Shown here: positions 52,533 to 60,651 of the stretch, piece by piece
How positions within the stretch are numbered: position 1 is the first letter of the stretch
Layout: every line of letters begins with the position of its first letter
DNA from: Mesorhizobium sp. LHD-90
GTDB taxonomy: Bacteria > Pseudomonadota > Alphaproteobacteria > Rhizobiales > Rhizobiaceae
Assembly: GCF_030929505.1 (NCBI RefSeq)
Contig: NZ_JAVFVV010000001.1
Coordinates: 62,001-126,000 of the forward strand
Direction of reading: 5' to 3'
Length of the DNA stretch: 64,000 nucleotides
Notes under the pieces: generated by a model
The model's database searches: none
What the model was told of the DNA's origin: nothing
The model's input: only the letters and a program-made list of their open reading frames with translations
Made by a program: the position numbers and the translations under genes

Positions 52533-54734
52533 ATGTCCAACGCCAAGCAAGCCGTCGCCACGGCAATCGAGCAGGTCGGCGCGCTCGTCAATCCCAGGAA
52601 CATCGTGCTGGTCGGCGCCAGCGATAGGCCCGGCAGTTGGCCGGCGACGGTGTGGAAGACCGTCCACGAACACGGGTTCAAGGGCAACATCTACGCTGTC
52701 AATCCCAACCGCGACACGATTGGGGGAAAGCCTTGCTACAAGGACTTCGCGTCGCTGCCGGAAAAGCCGGATCACGTCGCCTTCCTGACGCCTGCCCAGC
52801 ATGTGCCGGCCGGGCTGGCGGCGGCGGCGGCGGCCGGCGCGCGCAGCGCGACCGTGTTCGCGTCCGGGTTCGGCGAAGATGGCAGCCCCGACGGATTGCA
52901 GCTTGCAGCCGAACTGAGGCGCGTCGTCGAGCAGAGCGGCATCGGCGTCACCGGTCCCAACTGCACCGGCAACATCATCGCCGACAGCGGCCTGGTGACG
53001 CTGGTCGACCACCGCAAGCTGAACGTCGCGCCGGGTGCGGTTTCACTGGTTGGCCAGAGCGGCGGCGTGCTGCTCTACGCCAACCACATCCTCGCCGACC
53101 GCGGCATCCAGGTGGGCAAGCTCATCACCAGTGGCAACGAGGTCGGCCTCAACTGCGCCGACTATATCGCCTACCTCGCACAGGACGAGGCTACCCGCGT
53201 TATCTTCTGCTATCTGGAGGCGATCAAGGACCTCGACAAGTTCAAGGCTGCCTGTGCGCTGGCGCGCGACAATGGCAAGCCGGTGATCGTCTTCAAGATC
53301 GGCGCCAGCGAAGAGGGCCGCAAGGCTGCCATGACACACACCGGCGCCCTTGCCGGCAGTTCCGCGGTCTTCGACGCCGTGCTGCAGGACGTCGGCGTGT
53401 TGCGCGCCGACAGCCTCGACGAGGCGGTCGAGATGATCGAGTTGGTCGTGCATCTCGGCGTGCCGATCGGCTACAATATCGGCGCCATGAGCCTCTCCGG
53501 CGCCTATCGCGGCATCCTTGTCGACGCTGCCGCCGGCAGCGGCATGAAGTTCCCCAAACTGGCAGACGACGTCGAACGGCGCCTCACGGACCTTCTGGGC
53601 GTGGGATCGTCAGCGGGTAACCCGGCTGACGGCGGTTTCACCGTACTCACCAGCGTCGAAAAATACATCGAGGCCGTCAACATCTTCTGCGACGATCCGG
53701 ACCTCGACATTCTGGTCCTGCAGGCCGAATTGCCTCGTGAGGAGGGCATGGCCGCCAACTGGGAGGAGCGTTTCCAAGGCATCCACGACCTGGTCACGCG
53801 GCGCGGCAAGAAGCTCGCCTTCATCTCCATGTTCTCGCGCATGTACACCGACTACACCCGCCGGCTGCGTGCCGGGCTGCCCAATGTCGCATTCATCCAT
53901 GAGACCACAAAGTCGGTGCGTGCGCTGGCTCGGCTTGCAAAATGGTCGGAGCTTGCGCGGCGTGCAAGCGGCGAAGCCGGCACGGCCGCCGGGAACGATG
54001 CGCGCGATGCGTCGCCGGCTGTGATCGAACTGCGCGAGCGGGCGAAATGCGCAACCGGCACATTCCTGCTGAACGAGCGCGATTCCAAGCAATTGCTCGG
54101 TTCGTACGGCATGGCGGTGACGCGCGAGGAAGTCGCCTCCAGCGCCGATGAGGCGGTTCGCCTTGCGGATGCGATCGGATATCCGGTCGTGCTGAAGGCG
54201 GTGTCCGACCGGCTCTATCACAAGTCCGACATCGGCGCCGTTCAGCTCGGACTGGGCAGCGCCGAGGCAGTCAAGGCCGCCTACTGGCTGATCCACGAAA
54301 ATGTCGGGCGCTCCGGCTTCGAGGGCGAGCTCGACGGCATTCTGGTCTGCCAGCAGATCGACGGCGGTAAGGAACTTGTGGCGGGCATTCAGCGCGACCC
54401 GGAGATGGGCGCCGTGCTGATGATCGGCAGCGGCGGCGTGCTGCTCGAGCTGATGCAGGATGTCGCCTTCGCGCCGCTGCCGATCAGCCGCCGTCGCGCA
54501 CTCGACCTTATCCGTTCGACCCGCATCGCCAAGCTGCTCGGGGGGTATCGCGGCGAGGCCGCGCATGACCTGTCGCGCATTGCCGACTCGCTCGTGGCGC
54601 TCGGCAACCTTGCGGTCGATCTCGGCGATGCGCTGGAATCGATCGACATCAACCCGCTCGTCAGCCGCGCCGGCGGCAAGGATCCGATCGCGCTCGATGC
54701 GGTCGTCGTGCTGGGCAGGGAGGCCGCACACTGA
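52533..54734 (+). CDS. NDP-forming acyl-CoA synthetase (acetate-CoA ligase family)
   Basis: A 733-aa single-chain enzyme that makes a CoA thioester from an acid with ADP (or GDP) and phosphate as products. The order is a CoA-binding domain (IVLVGASDRPGSWPATVWKT), a ligase-CoA domain whose phospho-His lies in AAMTHTGALAGSSAVFD, then an ATP-grasp domain (KQLLGSYGMAVTREEVASSA, YPVVLKAVSDRLYHKSDIGA, ALESIDINPLV). The substrate acid is probably the product of earlier steps in the island. GGAGGA precedes the ATG. The stop overlaps the start of the MaoC gene (TGATG). Confidence 0.92.
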   Translation: MSNAKQAVATAIEQVGALVNPRNIVLVGASDRPGSWPATVWKTVHEHGFKGNIYAVNPNRDTIGGKPCYKDFASLPEKPDHVAFLTPAQHVPAGLAAAAAAGARSATVFASGFGEDGSPDGLQLAAELRRVVEQSGIGVTGPNCTGNIIADSGLVTLVDHRKLNVAPGAVSLVGQSGGVLLYANHILADRGIQVGKLITSGNEVGLNCADYIAYLAQDEATRVIFCYLEAIKDLDKFKAACALARDNGKPVIVFKIGASEEGRKAAMTHTGALAGSSAVFDAVLQDVGVLRADSLDEAVEMIELVVHLGVPIGYNIGAMSLSGAYRGILVDAAAGSGMKFPKLADDVERRLTDLLGVGSSAGNPADGGFTVLTSVEKYIEAVNIFCDDPDLDILVLQAELPREEGMAANWEERFQGIHDLVTRRGKKLAFISMFSRMYTDYTRRLRAGLPNVAFIHETTKSVRALARLAKWSELARRASGEAGTAAGNDARDASPAVIELRERAKCATGTFLLNERDSKQLLGSYGMAVTREEVASSADEAVRLADAIGYPVVLKAVSDRLYHKSDIGAVQLGLGSAEAVKAAYWLIHENVGRSGFEGELDGILVCQQIDGGKELVAGIQRDPEMGAVLMIGSGGVLLELMQDVAFAPLPISRRRALDLIRSTRIAKLLGGYRGEAAHDLSRIADSLVALGNLAVDLGDALESIDINPLVSRAGGKDPIALDAVVVLGREAAH

Positions 54735-55207
54735 TGGCACAGGCAACCATTCCGCTGGACTTCACCTATGACACGCTCAAGGTCGGCCAGAAGTCTGTCA
54801 GCATCGGCCGCACCGTCAGCGACGCCGATCACAGTCTTTACATGATGCTGACCGGCGGCTGGCATCCGATCCACTGCGACGTGGAGCATGCCCGCGAGGC
54901 CGGCCTCGACGGCCTTCTGGTGCAAGGAACGTTCGGGATCGCGCTTTCGCTGGGCAGCCATCTCGAGGCGCCGTTGCTCAGGTCGGCCGACCCCCTTATC
55001 GGTGCGCTCGGAATCAAGGAGTGGACCTACATGGGTCCGATCTTCGTCGGCGACACACTGCATATCGAAGTCGAGATCGTCGAGAAGAAGCTCACCAGCG
55101 ACGGCAAGCGCTATGTCGTCGACCGCCAGATCACGCTGATCAACCAGAAGGGCAAAGCTGTCCAGAAGGGCGTGGCCCGGTCGATGTGGCGGCGTGCCGA
55201 CGTCTAA
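54734..55207 (+). CDS. MaoC-like hot-dog protein with altered hydratase motif (second copy)
   Basis: A 157-aa paralogue of the protein at 34990. It starts LDFTYDTLKVGQKSVSIGRT and has MMLTGGWHPIHCDVEHAREA, with the same Asp-to-Gly and Asn-to-His changes in the hydratase motif, and the same VQKGVARSMWRRAD ending. It is translationally coupled to the acyl-CoA synthetase, so its substrate is likely the CoA thioester that enzyme makes. It is last in the operon, followed by a strong terminator. Confidence 0.87.
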   Translation: MAQATIPLDFTYDTLKVGQKSVSIGRTVSDADHSLYMMLTGGWHPIHCDVEHAREAGLDGLLVQGTFGIALSLGSHLEAPLLRSADPLIGALGIKEWTYMGPIFVGDTLHIEVEIVEKKLTSDGKRYVVDRQITLINQKGKAVQKGVARSMWRRADV

Positions 55208-55235
55208 TCGGCATCGCAGGGTTTGGTAAAGAAAG

Positions 55236-55263
55236 GGCCCGGCGGCGAAGCGCCGGGCCTTTT
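55236..55263 (+). terminator. Terminator after the MaoC gene
   Basis: A 9-bp stem (GGCCCGGCG at 55236-55244 and CGCCGGGCC at 55251-55259), a 6-base loop and TTTT. It ends the plus-strand operon that starts at 48663. Confidence 0.82.
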
Positions 55264-55282
55264 CGTCGGCGGGATGCAAAAC

Positions 55283-55311
55283 AAAGCCCGCCGCGAGACG
55301 CGGCGGGCTTT
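55283..55311 (-). terminator. Terminator after the amidohydrolase gene (minus strand)
   Basis: A 13-bp perfect stem (AAAGCCCGCCGCG with CGCGGCGGGCTTT) and a 3-base loop. On the minus strand it is followed by TTTGTTTTG. It closes the 57710-55349 operon back to back with the plus-strand terminator. Confidence 0.8.
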
Positions 55312-55348
55312 GGGAGGATGCGCGGGCGAAACCCGGGCTTCCGGTGTC

Positions 55349-56245
55349 TCAGATCCTGTAGAAGCGCTCGGCGGTGCCGGCGAACAGCATGTCGCGTTCG
55401 TCGGCGCTGAAGTCGTGGGTGATCGTGTCGTAGGAGTCGAAGAGCGTTTCGAAGTCACTGTAGAGGCTGTCGACCGGGAAGTTGCTGCCGAACATGGCGC
55501 GCTGCGGCCCGAAGATGTCGATCATCGTGAGGACGTACGGCCGGATCGATTCGGTGGTCCATTTGTGGTCGACCATGCCGAGGCCGGACAGCTTGATGGT
55601 GACATGATCGAGTTGCGCCAGCAGCTTGAGCCCATCGCGCCATTCCTTGAGCTGCGGGAGGTTGCGGTCGATCGGCATGCCCGAATGGTCTATGGCCACC
55701 GGTACGCCGGGATTGGCCTTGAGCAAGTCGTGCGCCTGCCTCATCTGACCGGCATAGATCTGCAGGTCGAACGATAGTCCATAGCCGGACAACATGGCGA
55801 AGTTCTTCCGCCACGTGTCGTGCTCGAGATAGTTCTCGGGGGCGTAAACCTTGCTCATGTCGGAATGCCAGTTGATCATCTGGCGGATGCCGCGCACATT
55901 GGCGAAGGCCTTGTGACGCTCCATGTGGGACTGAGCGTCCTCACGGTGCATTTCGATCTTGGCGACGATGGCGTGTGGATAGCCGTGCGCATCGGCGATG
56001 CCCTGCAGCCATTCGGTTTCTTCGACCGCCTTGGCCGGATCGCAGCCGGCCTCCACATGCGCCGACTTGACGACGTTGTGGTGGCCGAAGCCCTTGATGT
56101 AGCGATCGATGGTGAAGTTGTCGGTGATCGGCGTGATGTTGCCGCAGATCGTCGGCGGAACCGGGCGCATGGACAGCCATGGATAATGGATGTGATTCAG
56201 ATCCCACAGGTGGTGATGGGCGTCGACGATCCGCAAGCCGGGCAT
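55349..56245 (-). CDS. Amidohydrolase family protein (amidohydrolase 2/PDC-hydrolase-like)
   Basis: A 298-aa TIM-barrel hydrolase. The metal HxH is near the start in RIVDAHHHLWDLNHIHYPWL. A later His is in HVEAGCDPAKAVEE, an Asp/His pair in VPVAIDHSGMP and the C-terminal barrel in AMFGSNFPVDS. This branch includes 2-pyrone-4,6-dicarboxylate lactonase, other lactonases and some decarboxylases of ring acids. GGAGG precedes the ATG at 56245. It is third in an operon with enoyl-CoA hydratase and flavin reductase. A ring-lactone or hydroxy-acid substrate is likely but not proven. Confidence 0.88.
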   Translation of the reverse strand: MPGLRIVDAHHHLWDLNHIHYPWLSMRPVPPTICGNITPITDNFTIDRYIKGFGHHNVVKSAHVEAGCDPAKAVEETEWLQGIADAHGYPHAIVAKIEMHREDAQSHMERHKAFANVRGIRQMINWHSDMSKVYAPENYLEHDTWRKNFAMLSGYGLSFDLQIYAGQMRQAHDLLKANPGVPVAIDHSGMPIDRNLPQLKEWRDGLKLLAQLDHVTIKLSGLGMVDHKWTTESIRPYVLTMIDIFGPQRAMFGSNFPVDSLYSDFETLFDSYDTITHDFSADERDMLFAGTAERFYRI

Positions 56246-56268
56246 GTGAACTCCTCCTTGAGCAGACT

Positions 56269-56880
56269 TCATGTGATGGTCCGGGAAATCCGCGCCGTGA
56301 CGGTCTCGCCGCGCGTCACGTAGAGGGGGCCGCCGATGCGGCCGAGCGAGGCGTAGGCCACGGGGTCGATGCGGTCGCCCTGCCACAGCGCCTCGGCGAC
56401 GTGGAAGCAGACGACGTCGCCGATGATCAGGCGGTGCGCGTGTTCGTCGCCGACCTCGACGATGCGGTCGAGGCGGCACTCCATTGCCACCGCCGCGTCT
56501 CTGACGAACGGCGTGGCAATTACGGTTCCCGGTGAAAGCGCGACGGCGAGCGCGGCTGCCTCGCTGACGTCCGGGGCGAACGGATGCGAGCTGTCGACCA
56601 TCGGCTGGAGCAGGTCGGGGGTGACAGAGCTGATCGAGAACTCGCGGCGCGCGATGGCGTTGGCGAGCGTGTCCTTCAGCGCGTCGGTTCCCGGGCCGAC
56701 GCTGATGAGCACCTTTGCAGGACTATAGCTGATGAAGGTGAAGCTGCTGTAGGGCGCCAGGTTGACCCCGCCGCCTTCGCTCAGCGTCGCGGTCCAGGCG
56801 ATTGGGCGCGGAGTGACGGCCGCTGAGATCAGCTTGTAGGAGCGATTTTCGTCCAGGCCTTGCGTGGGGATCGTGATCAT
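56269..56880 (-). CDS. Flavin reductase family protein (second copy)
   Basis: A 203-aa FMN-binding split-barrel protein. Landmarks are ISAAVTPRPIAWTATLSEGG, NLAPYSSFTFISYSPAKVLI and FSISSVTPDLLQPM, with RIVEVGDEHAHRLIIGDVVC in the second half. It belongs to the same family as 35473-36093 but is clearly diverged. Relatives supply reduced FMN to two-component monooxygenases; no oxygenase partner is adjacent. It lies 23 bases upstream of the amidohydrolase gene and 32 bases after the enoyl-CoA hydratase gene. Confidence 0.88.
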   Translation of the reverse strand: MITIPTQGLDENRSYKLISAAVTPRPIAWTATLSEGGGVNLAPYSSFTFISYSPAKVLISVGPGTDALKDTLANAIARREFSISSVTPDLLQPMVDSSHPFAPDVSEAAALAVALSPGTVIATPFVRDAAVAMECRLDRIVEVGDEHAHRLIIGDVVCFHVAEALWQGDRIDPVAYASLGRIGGPLYVTRGETVTARISRTIT

Positions 56881-56912
56881 GGGGTATGTGGTCAGGGGAG
56901 GGGGCGGCCGGT

Positions 56913-57710
56913 TCAGCAGGCGCGGAAGGGACCGGGCGTGCGTTTCTCCGCCATGGCGCGTACCGCCTCCTCGAAGTCCTGTGTCATCTGCAGCTTGAGG
57001 TGTCCCGTTTCGAACGCGATCTCGCGTACGTGCCTGGCGAAATGCCAGCGACGGATGCGATTGGTTTCGCGCACGCTGAGCGGGGGATTGGCGGCGATGC
57101 CGCGGGCCAGCGCGAAGGCTGCGTCCAGCGCCTCGCCCGGCGGCGCGACCCTGTTGAACAGTCCGGCCTGGCAGGCTTCCTCCGCGCTGAAGAAACGGCC
57201 CGTCAGGCAGATCTCGTCCGCCCAGATGCCGCAGCCGCGTGCCTTCATCAGCGCCAGATGGCGATAACCGCCGAGTCCGCGCGACGTCTCGGTGACCTGC
57301 AGGCGCGCCGCGGCGTCGCAGACGATCAAGTCGCAGTCGAGCGCCAGGCCGAGCCCGAGTCCGAGCACGTTTCCGTGCAGGGCGGCGACGACGGGCTTGT
57401 TGTTCAGCGAGCGGTTGAAGAGTTCGAAGAACGGATGGCCGATGCTCATCTGGTCACGGCTGGCCGCCATCTGCTCGCGGCTCGCCATCTGGCTCTCCGC
57501 CACGTCGGCGCCGCTGCAGAACGACTTGCCGCGGCCCGATAGAACGGCCACGCAGGCCTTGGTGTCGGTGTCGAAACGGTCGAGGGCCTCGCCGAGGCGC
57601 CCGATCTGCGCCAGCGTCAGCGCGTTGTGCTTCGCTGGCCGGTTGATCTCGATATGGGCGATCCTGTCGTCGACCGAGTACTCGATCGCGCCATCGTCCT
57701 GATCCTGCAT
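56913..57710 (-). CDS. Enoyl-CoA hydratase/isomerase family protein
   Basis: A 265-aa crotonase-fold enzyme. The first oxyanion segment is GRGKSFCSGADVAESQM, the second is ALHGNVLGLGLGLALDCDLI, and the active-site Glu region is LQVTETSRGLGGY. Only this second Glu is obvious; the usual first Glu position is less clear, so isomerase or hydrolase activity is possible. GGAGG precedes the ATG at 57710. It is first in the operon with flavin reductase and amidohydrolase, and a putative operator lies upstream (57783). Confidence 0.9.
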   Translation of the reverse strand: MQDQDDGAIEYSVDDRIAHIEINRPAKHNALTLAQIGRLGEALDRFDTDTKACVAVLSGRGKSFCSGADVAESQMASREQMAASRDQMSIGHPFFELFNRSLNNKPVVAALHGNVLGLGLGLALDCDLIVCDAAARLQVTETSRGLGGYRHLALMKARGCGIWADEICLTGRFFSAEEACQAGLFNRVAPPGEALDAAFALARGIAANPPLSVRETNRIRRWHFARHVREIAFETGHLKLQMTQDFEEAVRAMAEKRTPGPFRAC

Positions 57711-57782
57711 GAGTTCCTCCGTCTTGCCGCCGACACTATCCGTCGGCCCGCGGCACGGATAAGCCCCGCAATGGTACTCGGT

Positions 57783-57797
57783 ATAGCTCGTGGTTAT
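57783..57797. promoter_or_regulatory. Putative LysR-type operator (T-N11-A) before the enoyl-CoA hydratase operon
   Basis: ATAGC-N5-GTTAT, the most symmetric of the five sites, about 70 bases before the start codon and overlapping the GMC oxidoreductase stop. Confidence 0.45.
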
Positions 57798-59413
57798 GGC
57801 TGCCGGGCGCGGCGCATCCTGTCCGCCAGCAGTTCGGCAGCCATGATGATTGGAGCGTTGATGTTGCCGCCCAGGGGCTCCGGGAAGATCGAGGCGTCGA
57901 CAACGCGCAGGGCCTCCACGCCATGCACGCGGCACTCGTCGTCGACCACATTCATCGCGTTGCTGTCCGGGCCCATGCGGCACGTGCCCGACGGGTGGTA
58001 CGACAGCGTTACGATGTTGCGGATATAGTCGTCGATATCGGCGTCCTTCGTCTTGGCGAGGCCGGGCCCGATTTCGGTGCAATGCCGCGTCAAAGCGGTC
58101 TGCTGGCCGATGTCGCGGAATATCTTCACGCCTTCGCGCAGGCGCCGTAGGTCGGAGTCGGTGCCGAGCACGGCTTCGTCGATGATCGGGGCGTCGAAAG
58201 GGTCTGCCGACTTCAGCGTGACGGAGCCGCGACCTTCTGGGCGGCACATGACGACGCGCGTCATGAAGCGGTCCTGATAGGGCTTCACGAACGGCCGCAT
58301 CCAGGGGTGTGCGTCCATTGGCGCGCCGACGAACAGCAACTGAAGGTCGGGTAGCGCCTGGCCGGACTCGCTCCTCAGGAAGCCGGTGATGCCGCCGGGC
58401 AGCTCGGAGGCAAAGCCCCGTCCGGCGAGATATGCGCGGGCAAACCCCAGCGCCGCCTTGTCAGCGCGCATGTTCGCGTGGAAGGGGCCGGGCTTGTGGC
58501 GCTGGTAGACGATCGAGACGCCGTAGTGATCGTGTAGGTTCTGCCCGACCCCCTTCAGATCGACCTTGCAGCCGATGTCGAGGCCGGCGAGCTGGTCCGC
58601 GTTGCCGATGCCCGACAGCATCAGGATCTGCGGCGAATTGAACGCGCCGGCGCTGACGATCACCTCGCGGCGGGCGTTCGCGGTGCTGCGGATGTCCTGG
58701 CGGATGAAGTCTACGCCGGTCGCCCGGTTGTTCTCCAGGTTGATGCGCGCCACCTGCGCGAGTGTGATCACCGTCAGGTTCTTGCGCCCGAGCGCAGGCT
58801 TGACATAACCGAGGTTGGTCGAGCATCGGCGGCCGTCGCGGAGGGTCAACTGCATGCGTGAGAAGCCGTCCTGCGAGGCGCCGTTGTAGTCCTCGACCCA
58901 GGCGTGGCCGGCAGCGCTAACCGCGTCGGCATAGGCCTCGATCGCCTCGTCGGTGTATCTGGACGTGCCGGTGCTGATCGGCCCGGACCCGCCGCGATAG
59001 GCGCTTTCGCCGCCCTCCCAGCTTTCCTGCTTGCGGAAATAGGGCAGCACGTCGTCATAGGACCAGCCTTGGATGCCGTGCTCGCTGAGCCCGTCGTAGT
59101 CCTGCCGGTTGCCGCGCACATAGGCCATGGTGTTGATCGATGACGTGCCGCCCATCACCTTGCCGCGCGGGCAGTCGAGCCTGCGCCCGCCGAGCGCCTT
59201 CACCGGCTCGCTCCTGTAGCCCCAGTTGTGGATGCCGAGGCGGATCAGCATGCCCCAGCCGATCGGCACGTGGATCAGCGGGTTGACGTCGGACCCTCCC
59301 GCTTCGAGAAGAAGCACGCTGACGTCGGGGTCTTCGGACAGGCGCGCGGCCATGACGCAGCCGGCCGAGCCGGCGCCGATCACGATGTAGTCGAAGGTTG
59401 TGGGGTTTGGCAT
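57794..59413 (-). CDS. GMC family oxidoreductase (choline dehydrogenase-like)
   Basis: A 539-aa FAD enzyme. The dinucleotide motif is FDYIVIGAGSAGCVMAARLS, GMC signature 1 is GKVMGGTSSINTMAYVRGN, signature 2 is GAFNSPQILMLSGIGN and the catalytic His is in LSYHPSGTCRMGP with a downstream Asn in GGNINAPIIMAAE. It oxidises a primary or secondary alcohol; choline itself is unlikely given the neighbours. GGAGG precedes the ATG. It is upstream of the enoyl-CoA hydratase gene (83 bases) and downstream of the LysR gene, all on the minus strand. Confidence 0.93.
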   Translation of the reverse strand: MPNPTTFDYIVIGAGSAGCVMAARLSEDPDVSVLLLEAGGSDVNPLIHVPIGWGMLIRLGIHNWGYRSEPVKALGGRRLDCPRGKVMGGTSSINTMAYVRGNRQDYDGLSEHGIQGWSYDDVLPYFRKQESWEGGESAYRGGSGPISTGTSRYTDEAIEAYADAVSAAGHAWVEDYNGASQDGFSRMQLTLRDGRRCSTNLGYVKPALGRKNLTVITLAQVARINLENNRATGVDFIRQDIRSTANARREVIVSAGAFNSPQILMLSGIGNADQLAGLDIGCKVDLKGVGQNLHDHYGVSIVYQRHKPGPFHANMRADKAALGFARAYLAGRGFASELPGGITGFLRSESGQALPDLQLLFVGAPMDAHPWMRPFVKPYQDRFMTRVVMCRPEGRGSVTLKSADPFDAPIIDEAVLGTDSDLRRLREGVKIFRDIGQQTALTRHCTEIGPGLAKTKDADIDDYIRNIVTLSYHPSGTCRMGPDSNAMNVVDDECRVHGVEALRVVDASIFPEPLGGNINAPIIMAAELLADRMRRARQP

Positions 59414-59540
59414 GGCGCCTCCTGCCCGGCAGATGGCTCCTCGCCGACCCGCCGCGCGGCAGCGGCGGAAGCCGGTCCCTGGATGCTGTTGAAGTCCAGC
59501 CTACAGCGTTGGATGGCGTTCAGGTATATATCTGGCCCCG

Positions 59541-60512
59541 CTAGCCATTCGTACTGGTTATGGCACGCGGGGCCTTGCCGATCAGATTGAGCTCGAAGCA
59601 GACCGTGTTGATGCTGCGCAGCAACGCCTCGGCGGTCTGCGTCAACTCGATCTCCGCCGGATGGACGAGGCCCAGTGAACGGGTCAGGTTCGGCAAAAGG
59701 TCGTGGCGCGAAATTCGCTCGAGCGGGATGTAGCGCAGGTTGCCCGACCCGGTGCTGATCTCGGCGGCATAGGCCGGGATGATGCCGATGAAGTCGGTCT
59801 TGCGCACGACCTCGCGGATGAACACCAGCGAGTTGCTTTCGATCGGCCCTTTCGATGCCTCGATCCGGTTCTGGCGGGCGAGATCAAGCACACCGTCCCA
59901 GAGCGGCAACGCGTCCTCGAGCATGACCCACCGGTTCTCGATCAGGTCGTGGAGCGAGATCTCCTTCTGGCTCAGGAGCTTGTGGCCAGTCCGTACGACC
60001 AGCGCGAAGGAATCGTCGAACAGTTTCTGGGTCTTGAGGTCGGGACCCTTGGTGCGTTCGTCGAGGATGGTGAAAAGCATGTCGAGGTCGCCGCGGTGAA
60101 GATCGACGAGCAGCTCCGAGATCGCGCCGCTGCGGATCTTGAATTTCAGGTTGGGCCGCTTCAGCGCGATACGCACGATGGCTTTCGGGATGATCTGGTC
60201 GAGGATGCCGGGGCCGGGCGTGACGCCCAGCGACACGCAGCCCGAGAACTGCCCCTTGATATGGTTGAGGTCGTCGTTCGCTCGCCGCAGTTCGGAGGTA
60301 ACGGAGCGAGCGCGCTTGTAGAAGGCCTCGCCGAACCTTGTCAGCTTGACGCCGCGCGGGCCACGTTCGAGCAGGCGCACGCCGAGCTGCTCCTCCAGGA
60401 GACGAAGGCTTTTCGAGAGGGCGGGCTGTGAGATGTACAGGCGCTTCGACGTGCGGCTGAGGCTTCCGCTCTCGGCCACATCCACGAAACGCTCGAGCTG
60501 TTTCTGATCCAA
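59541..60512 (-). CDS. LysR family transcriptional regulator (likely island regulator)
   Basis: A 323-aa regulator. The DNA-binding domain is LERFVDVAESGSLSRTSKRL, YISQPALSKSLRLLEEQLG and LLERGPRGVKLTRFG; the effector domain starts SLGVTPGPGILDQIIPKA and includes DLDMLFTILDERTKG. The start is a TTG at 60512; no better start is near. It is divergent from the NicX-like and molybdenum hydroxylase genes, with 139 bases between. A T-N11-A site directly before its start suggests autoregulation. The motif also precedes other operons of the island, so it is the prime candidate for pathway regulator. Confidence 0.92.
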   Translation of the reverse strand: MDQKQLERFVDVAESGSLSRTSKRLYISQPALSKSLRLLEEQLGVRLLERGPRGVKLTRFGEAFYKRARSVTSELRRANDDLNHIKGQFSGCVSLGVTPGPGILDQIIPKAIVRIALKRPNLKFKIRSGAISELLVDLHRGDLDMLFTILDERTKGPDLKTQKLFDDSFALVVRTGHKLLSQKEISLHDLIENRWVMLEDALPLWDGVLDLARQNRIEASKGPIESNSLVFIREVVRKTDFIGIIPAYAAEISTGSGNLRYIPLERISRHDLLPNLTRSLGLVHPAEIELTQTAEALLRSINTVCFELNLIGKAPRAITSTNG

Positions 60513-60515
60513 GGT

Positions 60516-60530
60516 ATGCCTGCTAGCTAT
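60516..60530. promoter_or_regulatory. Putative LysR-type operator between lysR and the nicX-like gene
   Basis: ATGCC-N5-GCTAT (T-N11-A) immediately upstream of the LysR start, in the AT-richer divergent promoter region. A direct repeat CTATC-TGG-CTATC lies about 30 bases further on. Confidence 0.38.
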
Positions 60531-60651
60531 ATCTAAAACAAAATATGTCCTATCTGGCTATCGACGGCATGTCTACTTCCAGGACTGTAAGGTGTCGGCG
60601 CGTGTACCAGCGAGCCGCCCGACGCGCATGGATTTACGAGGCGGGTGAAGA

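Noticed and set aside
59555-59564. Another GTTAT-containing match to the proposed LysR operator
   Set aside because: It is inside the LysR coding sequence and lacks a proper left arm; kept only as a warning that the half-site can occur by chance.
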